Origin: Cupriavidus sp. D384 | Lineage (GTDB): Bacteria; Pseudomonadota; Gammaproteobacteria; Burkholderiales; Burkholderiaceae | Reading direction: 5' to 3' | NCBI RefSeq assembly: GCF_001652915.1 | Contig: NZ_BBQI01000092.1 | Location: 1 to 64,000, forward strand | Length of the DNA stretch: 64,000 nt | In this document: one piece after another, positions 7,471 through 15,777 of the stretch | How the letters are laid out: each line of letters begins with the position of its first letter | How positions within the stretch are numbered: position 1 is the first letter of the stretch | Notes under the pieces: model-generated | The model's database searches: none | What the model was told of the DNA's origin: nothing | Seen by the model: only the letters and a program-made list of their open reading frames with translations | Program-made: the position numbers and the translations under genes

Positions 7471-10125
7471 TTAACCGTCGTTCCGGTCGCGGAAGATCCG
7501 GATCACATCCGGATTGCGGCGTAGCGCGCGCATGACGTTGGCCAGGTGCAGACGGTTTTGCACCTGGATCACGAACTGCATGTACGTGGCTTCCTGGTGG
7601 CCGGCCACCTGCTGCTGCTCCATCGCCACGTGGGCCACGTTGGCGTCGGCTGCAGTCAGGTCGGCTGCCACGCGCGCGACGATGCCCTTCACGTTGCGCA
7701 CCATGACCTTGATCGAGACATCGAAGGCGCGCGTCGTCTTCTTGGCCCACATGACCTCGATCCAGTGCTCGGGGTCCTTGCTGTGCAGGCGCTTGGCGAC
7801 CTTGCAGTCCTGTACGTGGATCTGCAGGCCTTCGCCCTTGCCCAGATAGCCAACGATCGAGTCGCCCGGGATCGGACGGCAGCACGCCGAGAAGATCATC
7901 GACATGCCTTCGTCGCCGGTGATCGGCACCGCCGGGGCTTCCTCGCCCGCGAACGTCTGCACCGCAGCCAGCAGCGCGCTGTCCACGTCGCCGGACAGTT
8001 CCTGAAGCAGGATCTCCATGCGCCGCGCCACCACGGCTGGCACGCGCCGGCCCAGCGCCAGGTCGGCGAAGATGTCCTCGCGCACCTTGTTGCCGGTCCA
8101 CTGGATCATGCGCTCCCACACCGACTGCGGCACCGCCTTCAGTTCGATGCCAAGCTGGCGGGCTGACTGATCCAGCAGGCGTTCGCCCAGCTGGATGGCC
8201 TCGTCGAGCTTGGTGGTCTTAAGGTAGTGCCGGATCGCCGCGCGCGCCTTGCCGGTGCGCACGAACGCCAGCCAGGCCGGATTCGGCTTGGAGTACGGCG
8301 CCGTCACCACCTCGACGATATCGCCGCTCTTGAGCTCCGTACGCAGGGGCAGCAGCTCGTTGTTGATCTTGACGGCCACGCACTGGTTGCCCAGGTCGCT
8401 ATGCACGGCGTACGCGAAGTCCAGCGCCGTGGCGCCACGCGGCAGCGCACGGATATGGCCCTTGGGCGTGAACACGTACACGGCATCCGGGAACAGGTCG
8501 ATCTTGACGTGTTCGAGGAATTCCTGCGAATCGCCAGTCTGGCTCTGGATATCGAGCAGCGACTGCAGCCACTGGTGGGCCTGCTGCTGGATATCGTTGG
8601 CATGGTCGGCCTGGTGCTTGTACATCCAGTGCGCAGCCACGCCGGCCTCGGCAATCTGGTGCATGCCACGCGTGCGGATCTGGAACTCCACCGGCGTGCC
8701 GAAGGGGCCCACCAGCGTCGTGTGCAGCGACTGGTAGCCGTTGATCTTCGGAATCGCGATGTAGTCCTTGAACTTGCCCGGCATCGGCTTGTACAGGCCG
8801 TGCAGCGCGCCCATCGCCATGTAGCAGTGCATCTGCGTTTCCACGACCACACGGAACCCGTAGACATCCAGCACCTGCGAGAACGACAGCTGCTTGTCGT
8901 GCATCTTGCGATAGATGCTGTACAACGTCTTCTCGCGGCCCGACAGTTCGGCCACGATGCCCGCGTCGCCCAGAGCGGCCTGCGCCGCCTCCAGGATGCG
9001 CCGGACCACCTCGCGGCGGTTGCCGCGCGCGGCCTTGACGGCCTTTTCCAGCGTGGCGTAGCGGAACGGCGAGCCAACCTTGAACGACAGGTCCTGCAGC
9101 TCGCGGTAAATCGTGTTGAGACCCAGCCGGTGTGCAATCGGCGCGTAGATCTCCATCGTTTCCAGCGCGATCCGGCGCCGCTTCTCGGGCGGCACGAAAT
9201 CGAGCGTGCGCATGTTGTGCGTGCGATCGGCCAGCTTGACCAGGATCACCCGCACATCGCGCGCCATCGCCAGCAGCATCTTGCGGAAGCTTTCCGCCTG
9301 CGCCTGCTCCCGGCTCTGGAATTCGAGCTTGTCCAGCTTGGTCAGGCCATCGACCAGTTCCGCCACCTTCGGGCCGAACTTCTCGGCCAGCTCGCTCTTG
9401 GTAATGCCCTGGTCTTCCATCACGTCGTGCAGCAACGCCGCCATGATGGACTGCACATCGAGCTTCCAGTCTGCGCACAGCTCGGCCACGGCCACGGGGT
9501 GCGTGATGTATGGCTCGCCGCTCTGGCGGTACTGCCCCAGGTGCGCCTCGTCCGAGAACTGGAAGGCTTCCCGCACCGCGGCCTGGTCCGCCGGCTTCAG
9601 GTAGGCCAGCTTCTCCATCAGCCGCGCGATCGAGATGACCTGCTGCCTTGGCGGTACCGCCGGCTGCGACGTCGGGCCGAAGAAGTGCCGGTATGACTGC
9701 GCCAGCACGGCGTCGATGAACAGGTCGCCGCCAGGCGTGGCGGGCACGGTGCCAGCCACCGGTTCGGCTACCAGTTCATTGGCCAGCGCCGCACGCGCCT
9801 TGCCCTGCTGGATCGGGGGCACGACGGCACGCTCGCCGACGACGTTGTCGCCGAGCGGATCGGGCAGATTGGGAGCACCGGTACGGGCTGTCACGGGAGG
9901 AGGTCCGGGACGCTTACGGCCGGCAGGCGCGGAAGGCGCCGGAGGCAGGGCTGTGGAGACCGGCACGGCACCGGGCAGCGGTGCACCGGGCGCCACAGGC
10001 GTGGCGACCGCACCGGCCGGTGCCGGCACGGCGCCAGGACGCCTCGCCGCCGGCAATGCACGCGAAAGCCCGGCCCCGGCGTTGGCCGGGGGAGCAATGG
10101 CGGGATCGGTCGGCGACGAAGGCAT
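7471..10125 (-). CDS. spoT: Bifunctional (p)ppGpp synthetase/hydrolase SpoT
   Basis: This RelA/SpoT homologue makes and degrades the stringent alarmone. The HD hydrolase domain starts near residue 190 with the metal-binding LLHDVMED at 231-238 and RTHNMRTL at 301-308, both intact. The synthetase domain spans about 390-500 (GYQSLHTTLVGPFGTPVEFQ at 463). TGS is at about 548-609, a conserved ACCRPIPGD at 747-755, and ACT at about 800-875. About 158 N-terminal residues rich in Ala, Pro and Gly precede the region where E. coli SpoT begins. The order gmk-rpoZ-spoT matches E. coli. The start ATG has only a weak GGGG ribosome-binding site, so the length of the extension is less certain than the rest. 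Confidence 0.93.
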   Translation of the reverse strand: MPSSPTDPAIAPPANAGAGLSRALPAARRPGAVPAPAGAVATPVAPGAPLPGAVPVSTALPPAPSAPAGRKRPGPPPVTARTGAPNLPDPLGDNVVGERAVVPPIQQGKARAALANELVAEPVAGTVPATPGGDLFIDAVLAQSYRHFFGPTSQPAVPPRQQVISIARLMEKLAYLKPADQAAVREAFQFSDEAHLGQYRQSGEPYITHPVAVAELCADWKLDVQSIMAALLHDVMEDQGITKSELAEKFGPKVAELVDGLTKLDKLEFQSREQAQAESFRKMLLAMARDVRVILVKLADRTHNMRTLDFVPPEKRRRIALETMEIYAPIAHRLGLNTIYRELQDLSFKVGSPFRYATLEKAVKAARGNRREVVRRILEAAQAALGDAGIVAELSGREKTLYSIYRKMHDKQLSFSQVLDVYGFRVVVETQMHCYMAMGALHGLYKPMPGKFKDYIAIPKINGYQSLHTTLVGPFGTPVEFQIRTRGMHQIAEAGVAAHWMYKHQADHANDIQQQAHQWLQSLLDIQSQTGDSQEFLEHVKIDLFPDAVYVFTPKGHIRALPRGATALDFAYAVHSDLGNQCVAVKINNELLPLRTELKSGDIVEVVTAPYSKPNPAWLAFVRTGKARAAIRHYLKTTKLDEAIQLGERLLDQSARQLGIELKAVPQSVWERMIQWTGNKVREDIFADLALGRRVPAVVARRMEILLQELSGDVDSALLAAVQTFAGEEAPAVPITGDEGMSMIFSACCRPIPGDSIVGYLGKGEGLQIHVQDCKVAKRLHSKDPEHWIEVMWAKKTTRAFDVSIKVMVRNVKGIVARVAADLTAADANVAHVAMEQQQVAGHQEATYMQFVIQVQNRLHLANVMRALRRNPDVIRIFRDRNDG

Positions 10126-10207
10126 GGCAGCCCCTGGAATTCAACCGGATGCGCGGCTGGATGCGTACGCACGCGAAGCATGAATGAACCACGGGCCGCC
10201 CTGGCAA

Positions 10208-10411
10208 TCAGGTCGGTACCTTCTTCAGCATCTCGATACCCACCTGCCCGGACGCGATTTCACGCAGCGCCACCACGGTGGGCTTGTCCTTGGCCTCGAC
10301 CTTGGGCGTGTGACCTTGCACGAGCTGACGTGCACGGTAAGTCGCGGCGAGCGCGAGCTCGAAGCGATTCGGGATGTGTTTCAGACAATCTTCGACGGTA
10401 ATACGCGCCAT
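10208..10411 (-). CDS. rpoZ: RNA polymerase omega subunit
   Basis: The 67-residue product has the omega signature [20 protein letters not shown] followed by ATYRARQL. Omega helps fold the beta-prime subunit and, in E. coli, forms part of one ppGpp site on RNA polymerase, which makes its position directly before spoT functionally sensible. The start has AAGGTGG upstream. The C-terminus ([16 protein letters not shown]) is typical. The length is shorter than the 91 residues of E. coli and normal for betaproteobacteria. Confidence 0.95.
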
Positions 10412-10463
10412 ATCAAATCCACCTTGGGATAGAACCTGTTCGACAGGCCGGTATTTTACAGCA

Positions 10464-10487
10464 CGCCGCCGGAACCTTCCGGCGGCG
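10464..10487 (-). terminator. Hairpin between gmk and rpoZ (attenuator?)
   Basis: CGCCGCCGGA and TCCGGCGGCG form a ten-base-pair GC stem with a four-base loop just after the gmk stop. Only TAAAAT follows in the leftward direction instead of a T run, so partial termination or transcript processing is more likely than a full stop. Confidence 0.45.
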
Positions 10488-10496
10488 GGCCTGCAA

Positions 10497-11147
10497 TCAA
10501 TGAATGCCGAGCTCGATAAACAGCTCGGCGTGACGGGCCTTCTGCGACGAAAAGCGCAAACGGGTCGCGTGAACGACGTTTTGCAGCTGCTTCAGCGCGT
10601 CCTCGAACACCTCGTTGATGATCACGTAATCGGACTCCGAAGCATGGGCCATTTCGCTACCGGCGGCGAGCAGGCGGCGCACGATCACATTCGGCTCGTC
10701 CTGGCCGCGCTTCTTGAGCCGGTCCTCCAGCGCCGTCAGCGACGGCGGCAGGATAAAGATCTCCATGGCGTTCGAAAAGCGCTGGTGCACCTGCTGGGCG
10801 CCCTGCCAGTCGATTTCCAGCAGCACGTCGTTGCCCTGGGCCATCTGCTGCTCGATCCAGACGCGCGAGGTGGCGTAGTAGTTGCCGTGCACCTCGGCCC
10901 ATTCCAGGAATTCGCCGCGGTCGCGCGCGGCACGGAATTCCTCGATTGTGGTGAAGTGGTACTCGCGGCCGTTCTGCTCGCCCGGACGCGGCTTGCGCGT
11001 GGTGTGCGAAATCGACAGGCGGATGGACTTGTCCTGCGCCAGCAGCGCATTGACCAGCGTGGATTTGCCGGCCCCGGACGGTGCCACCACCATGAACAGG
11101 TTGCCGGGATAGGCGGTATCGATGGCGGTGTGGGTGGTGTCGCTCAT
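10497..11147 (-). CDS. gmk: Guanylate kinase
   Basis: The enzyme converts GMP and ATP to GDP and ADP. The P-loop APSGAGKST lies at about 22-30, the GMP-binding [10 protein letters not shown] equivalent is [19 protein letters not shown], and the lid segment VIVRRLL follows. The length (216 aa) is close to the usual 205-210. The gene starts four bases after the yicC stop, so the two are translationally close. It lies in the group yicC-gmk-rpoZ-spoT, linking guanine nucleotide supply with ppGpp metabolism. Confidence 0.95.
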
Positions 11148-11151
11148 GATC

Positions 11152-12087
11152 TTATTCGAGGTTTTGAATCTGTTCGCGCATCTGCTCGATCAGGAGCTTG
11201 AGCTCCATCGATGCATCGGCGAGTTCCTTGGCCGCGGCCTTCGAGCCCAGTGTATTGGCCTCGCGGTTCAGCTCCTGCATCATGAAATCCAGGCGCTTGC
11301 CGACCTGGCCGCCCTTCTTCAGGATATGCCGGGTTTCGTTGAGGTGGGCCTGCAGGCGCGACAGCTCTTCGGCGATATCGATGCGGATGCCGTAGACCGT
11401 GGCTTCCTGGCGGATACGCTCGGCCACTTCTTCGCGGCTCATCGACGGCATGCCGTTCGGCGCGGCCAGGTTGAAGGCTTCCTGCAGGCGCTCGGTCAGC
11501 TTTTCCTGATGGTGGGCGATCAGCTGGGGGATCATCGGCGTGAGGCGCTCGACGATGGCCAGCATGGCGTCGATACGCTCTTCCAGCGTGGCCTTGAGCG
11601 CCGCACCCTCGCGGCTGCGCGCCTCCAGCAGTTGCTTCAGCGCCTCGCGCGCGGCGCCGGTCACGGCCTCGCGCAGGGCTTCCTGGGACAGTTCGGGCTC
11701 CACCAGCACGCCGGGCCAGCGCAGGATCTCGCCCATGCGCATGGTGCCGGCGCCGGCGAACGTGCCCGCCACGGTGGTTTCCAGTGCGCGGATCTGGTCC
11801 AGCAGCCCCTGGTTCAGTGCCAGCGTGGCGCCGCCGGTGTCGGTGCGCTGCAGGTTGATGCGGCATTCGAGCTTGCCGCGCGACAGCTCGCCCATCAGCA
11901 TTTCACGCAGTGCCGGCTCGAAGGCGCGGCACTCTTCCGGCGCGCGGAACAACAGGTCGAGAAAACGCGAATTGACAGTGCGGAATTCCACGGAAACCGA
12001 AGCCGTGCGGCCGCTGGGTTCGCCCTGGGCGTTGGTCAGCGGAGCCTGGCGGGTAGCCAGGCCATAGCCTGTCATGCTGTGGATCAT
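11152..12087 (-). CDS. yicC: YicC family endoribonuclease
   Basis: The protein begins MIHSMTGYG, the conserved YicC N-terminus, and contains SVEFRTVNSRFLDL and ELSRGKLECRI. The C-terminal half has the DUF1732 blocks ETRHILKKGGQVGKRLDF and MQELNREANTLGSKA. YicC-family proteins are RNA-cleaving enzymes implicated in small-RNA turnover in E. coli; that function is transferred from the family. Length 311 aa is normal. It is the first gene of the leftward group and reads divergently from the kinase gene across 222 bases. Confidence 0.9.
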   Translation of the reverse strand: MIHSMTGYGLATRQAPLTNAQGEPSGRTASVSVEFRTVNSRFLDLLFRAPEECRAFEPALREMLMGELSRGKLECRINLQRTDTGGATLALNQGLLDQIRALETTVAGTFAGAGTMRMGEILRWPGVLVEPELSQEALREAVTGAAREALKQLLEARSREGAALKATLEERIDAMLAIVERLTPMIPQLIAHHQEKLTERLQEAFNLAAPNGMPSMSREEVAERIRQEATVYGIRIDIAEELSRLQAHLNETRHILKKGGQVGKRLDFMMQELNREANTLGSKAAAKELADASMELKLLIEQMREQIQNLE

Positions 12088-12253
12088 CGTCGTTAATCTC
12101 GCGAAAGAGTCGAAAAATCAGGATTCGGTACGAAAGCCGGGGCCGGCGGCCCGGCCAGCGCGGCCGTACAGGCGGTAAATCGCCCGAAAAATCAATGGGA
12201 AAGCGGTGGTCGGAAAGCGCGGAGTTTTGGCAACAGTCCCCGCTAATGATTTC

Positions 12254-12282
12254 TTTACAAGTGACCGATTAGCCCGGAGAAT
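12254..12282 (+). promoter_or_regulatory. Candidate promoter of the kinase-phosphatase pair
   Basis: TTTACA (12254-12259), a 17-bp spacer and GAGAAT (12277-12282) precede the kinase ATG by 27 bases, with GAGG inside the leader as the ribosome-binding site. The matches are five of six and four of six. Confidence 0.4.
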
Positions 12283-12309
12283 CCGGGAGCAAATGAGGTC
12301 CCGAATCCT

Positions 12310-13398
12310 ATGACAGAGTCCAAGGGCGCCAACCAACCCAAGAGCGCGCCGCTCCCTATCGGCACGCTGCTTGCCAACTACCGTATTGTAAAGAAGTTGG
12401 CCAGCGGGGGGTTCAGTTTCGTCTACCTTGCCACCGACGAGACCGGCGCACCGGTTGCCATCAAGGAATACCTGCCGTCCTCGCTGGCCCGCCGCAGCCC
12501 CGGCGAGCTGATTCCTGTCGTCCCCGACGAAAACGCCGCCTCCTTCCGCCTGGGCCTGAAGTATTTCTTCGAGGAAGGCCGTTCGCTGGCCCGTATTTCG
12601 CACCCGAGCGTGGTTCGCGTGGTGAACTTCTTCCGCGAGAACGCCACGGTCTACATGGTGATGAACTACGAGCTGGGCAAGACACTGCAGGAGCATATCC
12701 TGCAGGCCCGGCAGCAAGGCAAGCCGAAGGTGCTGCGCGAGCGTTTCATCCGCAAGGTCTTCCACGACCTGATGAGCGGTCTGCGCGAAGTGCATATTCA
12801 CAAACTGCTGCACCTGGACATCAAGCCCGGCAACATCTACCTGCGCGAGGACGAATCGCCGATCCTGCTTGATTTCGGGGCCGCCAGGCAGATCCTGACC
12901 ATGGAAAACGCGCGCTTCCAGCCGATGTACACTCCCGGCTTCGCGGCGCCCGAACTCTATGGCAAGCATTCCGAACTGGGCCCGTGGACCGACATCTACA
13001 GCCTGGGGGCCACGTTGTACGCGTGCATGGCCGGCATGCCGCCGCAGGAGGCCAACCAGCGCGAGAAGGAAGACCGCATGGCCGAATCCTTCACGCGGCT
13101 GCGCGCCACCTACACCAACGGCCTGGTCGACCTGGTCGAGTGGTGCCTGCGCCTGACGCCGTCCGAACGGCCGCAGAGCGTCTTCCGGCTCCAGAAGGAG
13201 TTGCGCGACCAGAGCAATGCGCTGGGCGAACAATCGGCCGCCGCGGCCGCCAGCGCCCCGGTGGCGCCGGCTACCGAGCGTCTCAATGCCACCAGCCGCT
13301 TCATGACGCTGCTGCGCCGCCGCGAAGACAGGAACATCGACAAGCCGACCGCCGCAAAGCCCGTTCACGCCGGGGAAACCGGCCGAAGCGGCGACTAA
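12310..13398 (+). CDS. Serine/threonine protein kinase (Hanks type, non-RD)
   Basis: This is a cytosolic eukaryotic-like kinase of 362 residues. The glycine loop is ASGGFSFVY at 31-39, the ATP-anchoring lysine is K52 (VAIKEY), the catalytic loop is HLDIKPGN at 168-175, DFG is at 188-190, and FAAPELYG takes the place of APE. The HRD arginine is leucine, so activation-loop phosphorylation may not be needed. After about residue 280 comes an Ala/Pro-rich linker and a basic tail (MTLLRRREDR) with no transmembrane helix or sensor domain. The PP2C gene follows after 27 bases, so this is probably a kinase-phosphatase switch. The substrate is unknown. Confidence 0.92.
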   Translation: MTESKGANQPKSAPLPIGTLLANYRIVKKLASGGFSFVYLATDETGAPVAIKEYLPSSLARRSPGELIPVVPDENAASFRLGLKYFFEEGRSLARISHPSVVRVVNFFRENATVYMVMNYELGKTLQEHILQARQQGKPKVLRERFIRKVFHDLMSGLREVHIHKLLHLDIKPGNIYLREDESPILLDFGAARQILTMENARFQPMYTPGFAAPELYGKHSELGPWTDIYSLGATLYACMAGMPPQEANQREKEDRMAESFTRLRATYTNGLVDLVEWCLRLTPSERPQSVFRLQKELRDQSNALGEQSAAAAASAPVAPATERLNATSRFMTLLRRREDRNIDKPTAAKPVHAGETGRSGD

Positions 13399-13425
13399 CG
13401 CACGAACCCGACACGAATTACCGCA

Positions 13426-14340
13426 ATGCGATTCTCCGTCTACCAGGAAAGCCGGAAAGGCGGCCGCCGGATCAACCAGGACCGCATGGGCTACTGCTTC
13501 ACGCGCGATGCCCTGCTCATGGTGCTGGCCGATGGCCTGGGCGGCCACGCCTTTGGCGAAGTCGCCGCGCAACAGGCGCTGCAGACGCTGGCCCGCCAGT
13601 TCCAGTCGCAGGCCCGCCCGTCAATCCGCAACCCTGCCGACTTTCTGCAGGACACGGTCATGCTGGCGCATCGCGAGATCCACCGTTATGCCGAAGCCAA
13701 CAAGCTGGCCGACGTGCCCCGCACCACGGTGGTCTGCTGCCTGATCCAGAACGGCCAGATCCACTGGGCCCACGCCGGTGACTCGCGCTTCTACCTGATG
13801 CGCAAGGCCGCGCTGCTGACGCGCACACGCGATCACTCGAAGATCGAGAACCTGCTTCAGCAGGAACGCGTGCTGCCCTTCGAGGTGGCCAACCATCCGG
13901 AGCGCAACAAGCTCTACAACTGCCTGGGTTCGCCCAACCTGCCGCTGATCGACATTGGCGGCCCGGTGCGGCTGGAGCCGGGCGATGTGGCGCTGCTGTG
14001 CTCGGACGGCCTGTGGGGCGTGCTGGACGAAAAGGTCATTGTCGACAAGGTGACGCACCTGTCGGTGGTGCATGCCATCCCCGACCTGATCGAACAGGCG
14101 CTGGCAAATGCCGGCGAAGGTGCCGACAACACCACAGCCATCGCCATGATGTGGGAAGCCGACGCCACCGTGCCCAACGAGGAAGCGGTGCTGACCGACA
14201 CGCTGCCGCTGAACGCCTTCACGACGTCGATCCTTGAGCGCACCGGCACCGAGACCGACCTGCTGTCCGAGGAAGAAATCGAACGCTCGATCGCCGAGAT
14301 CCGGGCGGCGATCGACAAGACGTCGAATCTGATGCGCTGA
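13426..14340 (+). CDS. PP2C-family serine/threonine phosphatase
   Basis: The motifs of metal-dependent PP2C phosphatases are intact: RINQDR (Asp19), ADGLGGHA (Asp36), HAGDSRFYL, CSDGLWG and GADNTTAIAM. The aspartates would hold the two catalytic metal ions. The 304-residue product has a C-terminal extension of about 55 residues (from EADATVPNEE) that is acidic and ends in two helices. It follows the kinase gene with 27 bases between, so it most likely reverses that kinase. This unlinked pair has no T6SS genes near it, unlike many PppA/PpkA pairs. Confidence 0.92.
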   Translation: MRFSVYQESRKGGRRINQDRMGYCFTRDALLMVLADGLGGHAFGEVAAQQALQTLARQFQSQARPSIRNPADFLQDTVMLAHREIHRYAEANKLADVPRTTVVCCLIQNGQIHWAHAGDSRFYLMRKAALLTRTRDHSKIENLLQQERVLPFEVANHPERNKLYNCLGSPNLPLIDIGGPVRLEPGDVALLCSDGLWGVLDEKVIVDKVTHLSVVHAIPDLIEQALANAGEGADNTTAIAMMWEADATVPNEEAVLTDTLPLNAFTTSILERTGTETDLLSEEEIERSIAEIRAAIDKTSNLMR

Positions 14341-14386
14341 AGGCACTCGGGGGACACCGTCGGGCGCACGATGCGCCCGGCGGCGT

Positions 14387-14392
14387 TAGAAT
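14387..14392 (+). promoter_or_regulatory. rph -10 element
   Basis: TAGAATCG lies 35 bases before the rph ATG. No clear -35 is visible. The same TANAATCG form occurs before upp, hemF and maf. Confidence 0.4.
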
Positions 14393-14426
14393 CGCGGTCT
14401 TATCCGATTCCAACGAAAGATTCCCC

Positions 14427-15143
14427 ATGCGACCCAGCGGACGCGCGGCCGACGTGCTGCGACCCATCAGCCTGACCCGTCACTACACCCGCCATGCCGA
14501 AGGCTCGGTATTGAGTGCCTTTGGCGATACCAAGGTGCTGTGCACGGCCAGCGTGCTGCCCAAGGTGCCGCCGCACAAGAAGGGCAGCGGCGAAGGCTGG
14601 GTCACCGCCGAATACGGCATGCTGCCGCGCGCCACGCACACGCGTTCGGATCGCGAGGCCGCACGCGGCAAGCAGACCGGCCGCACCCAGGAAATCCAGC
14701 GCCTGATCGGCCGCGCCATGCGCTCGGTGTTCGATCTGGCCGCCCTTGGCGAATATACGATCCATCTCGATTGCGACGTGCTGCAGGCTGACGGCGGCAC
14801 GCGCACGGCCGCCATCACGGGCGCCTTTGTGGCCGCCCACGACGCCATCGGCAAGATGCTGCGCGATGGCCTGATCCAGGCCAGCCCGATCCGCGACTTC
14901 GTGGCCGCGGTATCGGTCGGCATGGTCGACGGCGTGCCGGTGCTCGACCTCGACTACGCCGAGGACAGCACCTGCGACACCGACATGAACGTGGTGATGA
15001 CCGGCAGCGGTGGCTTCGTCGAAGTCCAGGGCACGGCCGAGGGCGCGCCCTTCAGCCGCGCCGACCTCGACGCCATGACGCGCCTGGCCGAAGCCGGCAT
15101 CGCCGAACTGGTGCGCCACCAGAAGCAGGCGCTTGGCCTCTGA
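14427..15143 (+). CDS. rph: Ribonuclease PH
   Basis: RNase PH trims tRNA 3' ends by phosphorolysis. The 238-residue product begins MRPSGRAADVLRPISLTRHY and contains the family blocks TKVLCTASV, EYGMLPRATHTRSDREAARG, the phosphate-binding GRTQEIQRLIGRAMR and LDCDVLQADGGTRTAAITG. All are intact, unlike the frameshifted E. coli K-12 copy. It is the first gene of rph-rdgB-hemW, with rdgB starting 19 bases downstream. Confidence 0.96.
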   Translation: MRPSGRAADVLRPISLTRHYTRHAEGSVLSAFGDTKVLCTASVLPKVPPHKKGSGEGWVTAEYGMLPRATHTRSDREAARGKQTGRTQEIQRLIGRAMRSVFDLAALGEYTIHLDCDVLQADGGTRTAAITGAFVAAHDAIGKMLRDGLIQASPIRDFVAAVSVGMVDGVPVLDLDYAEDSTCDTDMNVVMTGSGGFVEVQGTAEGAPFSRADLDAMTRLAEAGIAELVRHQKQALGL

Positions 15144-15162
15144 TTGCGGAAGGGATTTGACG

Positions 15163-15777
15163 ATGCAACGCCTGGTCCTGGCCTCCAACAATGCCGGCAA
15201 GGTGCGCGAATTCAGCGCGCTGCTGTCGCCGCTCGGGTTCAATGTCGTGCCGCAGGGCGAACTTGGCATTCCGGAAGCCGAGGAGCCGTTCGTCACGTTC
15301 GTCGAAAACGCGCTGGCCAAGGCACGCCATGCCAGCCGCCTGGCCGGCATGCCGGCGCTGGCCGATGACTCGGGCATCTGCGTCGACGCCCTCGATGGCG
15401 CGCCGGGCGTCTATTCGGCGCGCTACGCGCAGATGGTGGGCAAGCCGAAATCCGATGCCGCCAACAACGCGCACCTGATCTCGCAACTGGCCGGCAAACT
15501 GAACCGCCACGCCCACTATTACTGCGTGCTGGTGCTGGTGCGCCATGCCGACGATCCGCGCCCGATCATCGCCGAAGGCACGTGGGCGGGCGAAGTCGTC
15601 GACGCACCGCGCGGCGCGGGCGGCTTTGGCTACGACCCGCACTTTCTGCTGCCACGGATCGGCAAGACCGCCGCCGAACTGACCGCGGACGAGAAGAACA
15701 ACATCAGCCATCGCGCGCTGGCCCTGCAAGGGCTGGTGGCACGGCTGCAGGCGGCGAGTCTCAAGGTAGGCGCATGA
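15163..15777 (+). CDS. rdgB: dITP/XTP pyrophosphatase RdgB
   Basis: The enzyme hydrolyses dITP, ITP and XTP to keep deaminated purines out of DNA and RNA. It begins MQRLVLASNNAGKVREF, carries ADDSGICVDALDGAPGVYSA around residues 68-87 and FGYDPHF with the Lys-containing DEKNNISHRALA near the end. The ATG at 15163 (204 aa) is preferred to one 30 bases upstream because AAGGGA precedes it. The stop overlaps the hemW start by four bases (ATGA). Confidence 0.95.
   Translation: MQRLVLASNNAGKVREFSALLSPLGFNVVPQGELGIPEAEEPFVTFVENALAKARHASRLAGMPALADDSGICVDALDGAPGVYSARYAQMVGKPKSDAANNAHLISQLAGKLNRHAHYYCVLVLVRHADDPRPIIAEGTWAGEVVDAPRGAGGFGYDPHFLLPRIGKTAAELTADEKNNISHRALALQGLVARLQAASLKVGA

Noticed and set aside
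12118..13572. 484-codon leftward frame over the kinase gene
   Set aside because: The kinase motifs lie on the + strand and this frame has no ribosome-binding site or recognisable domain.
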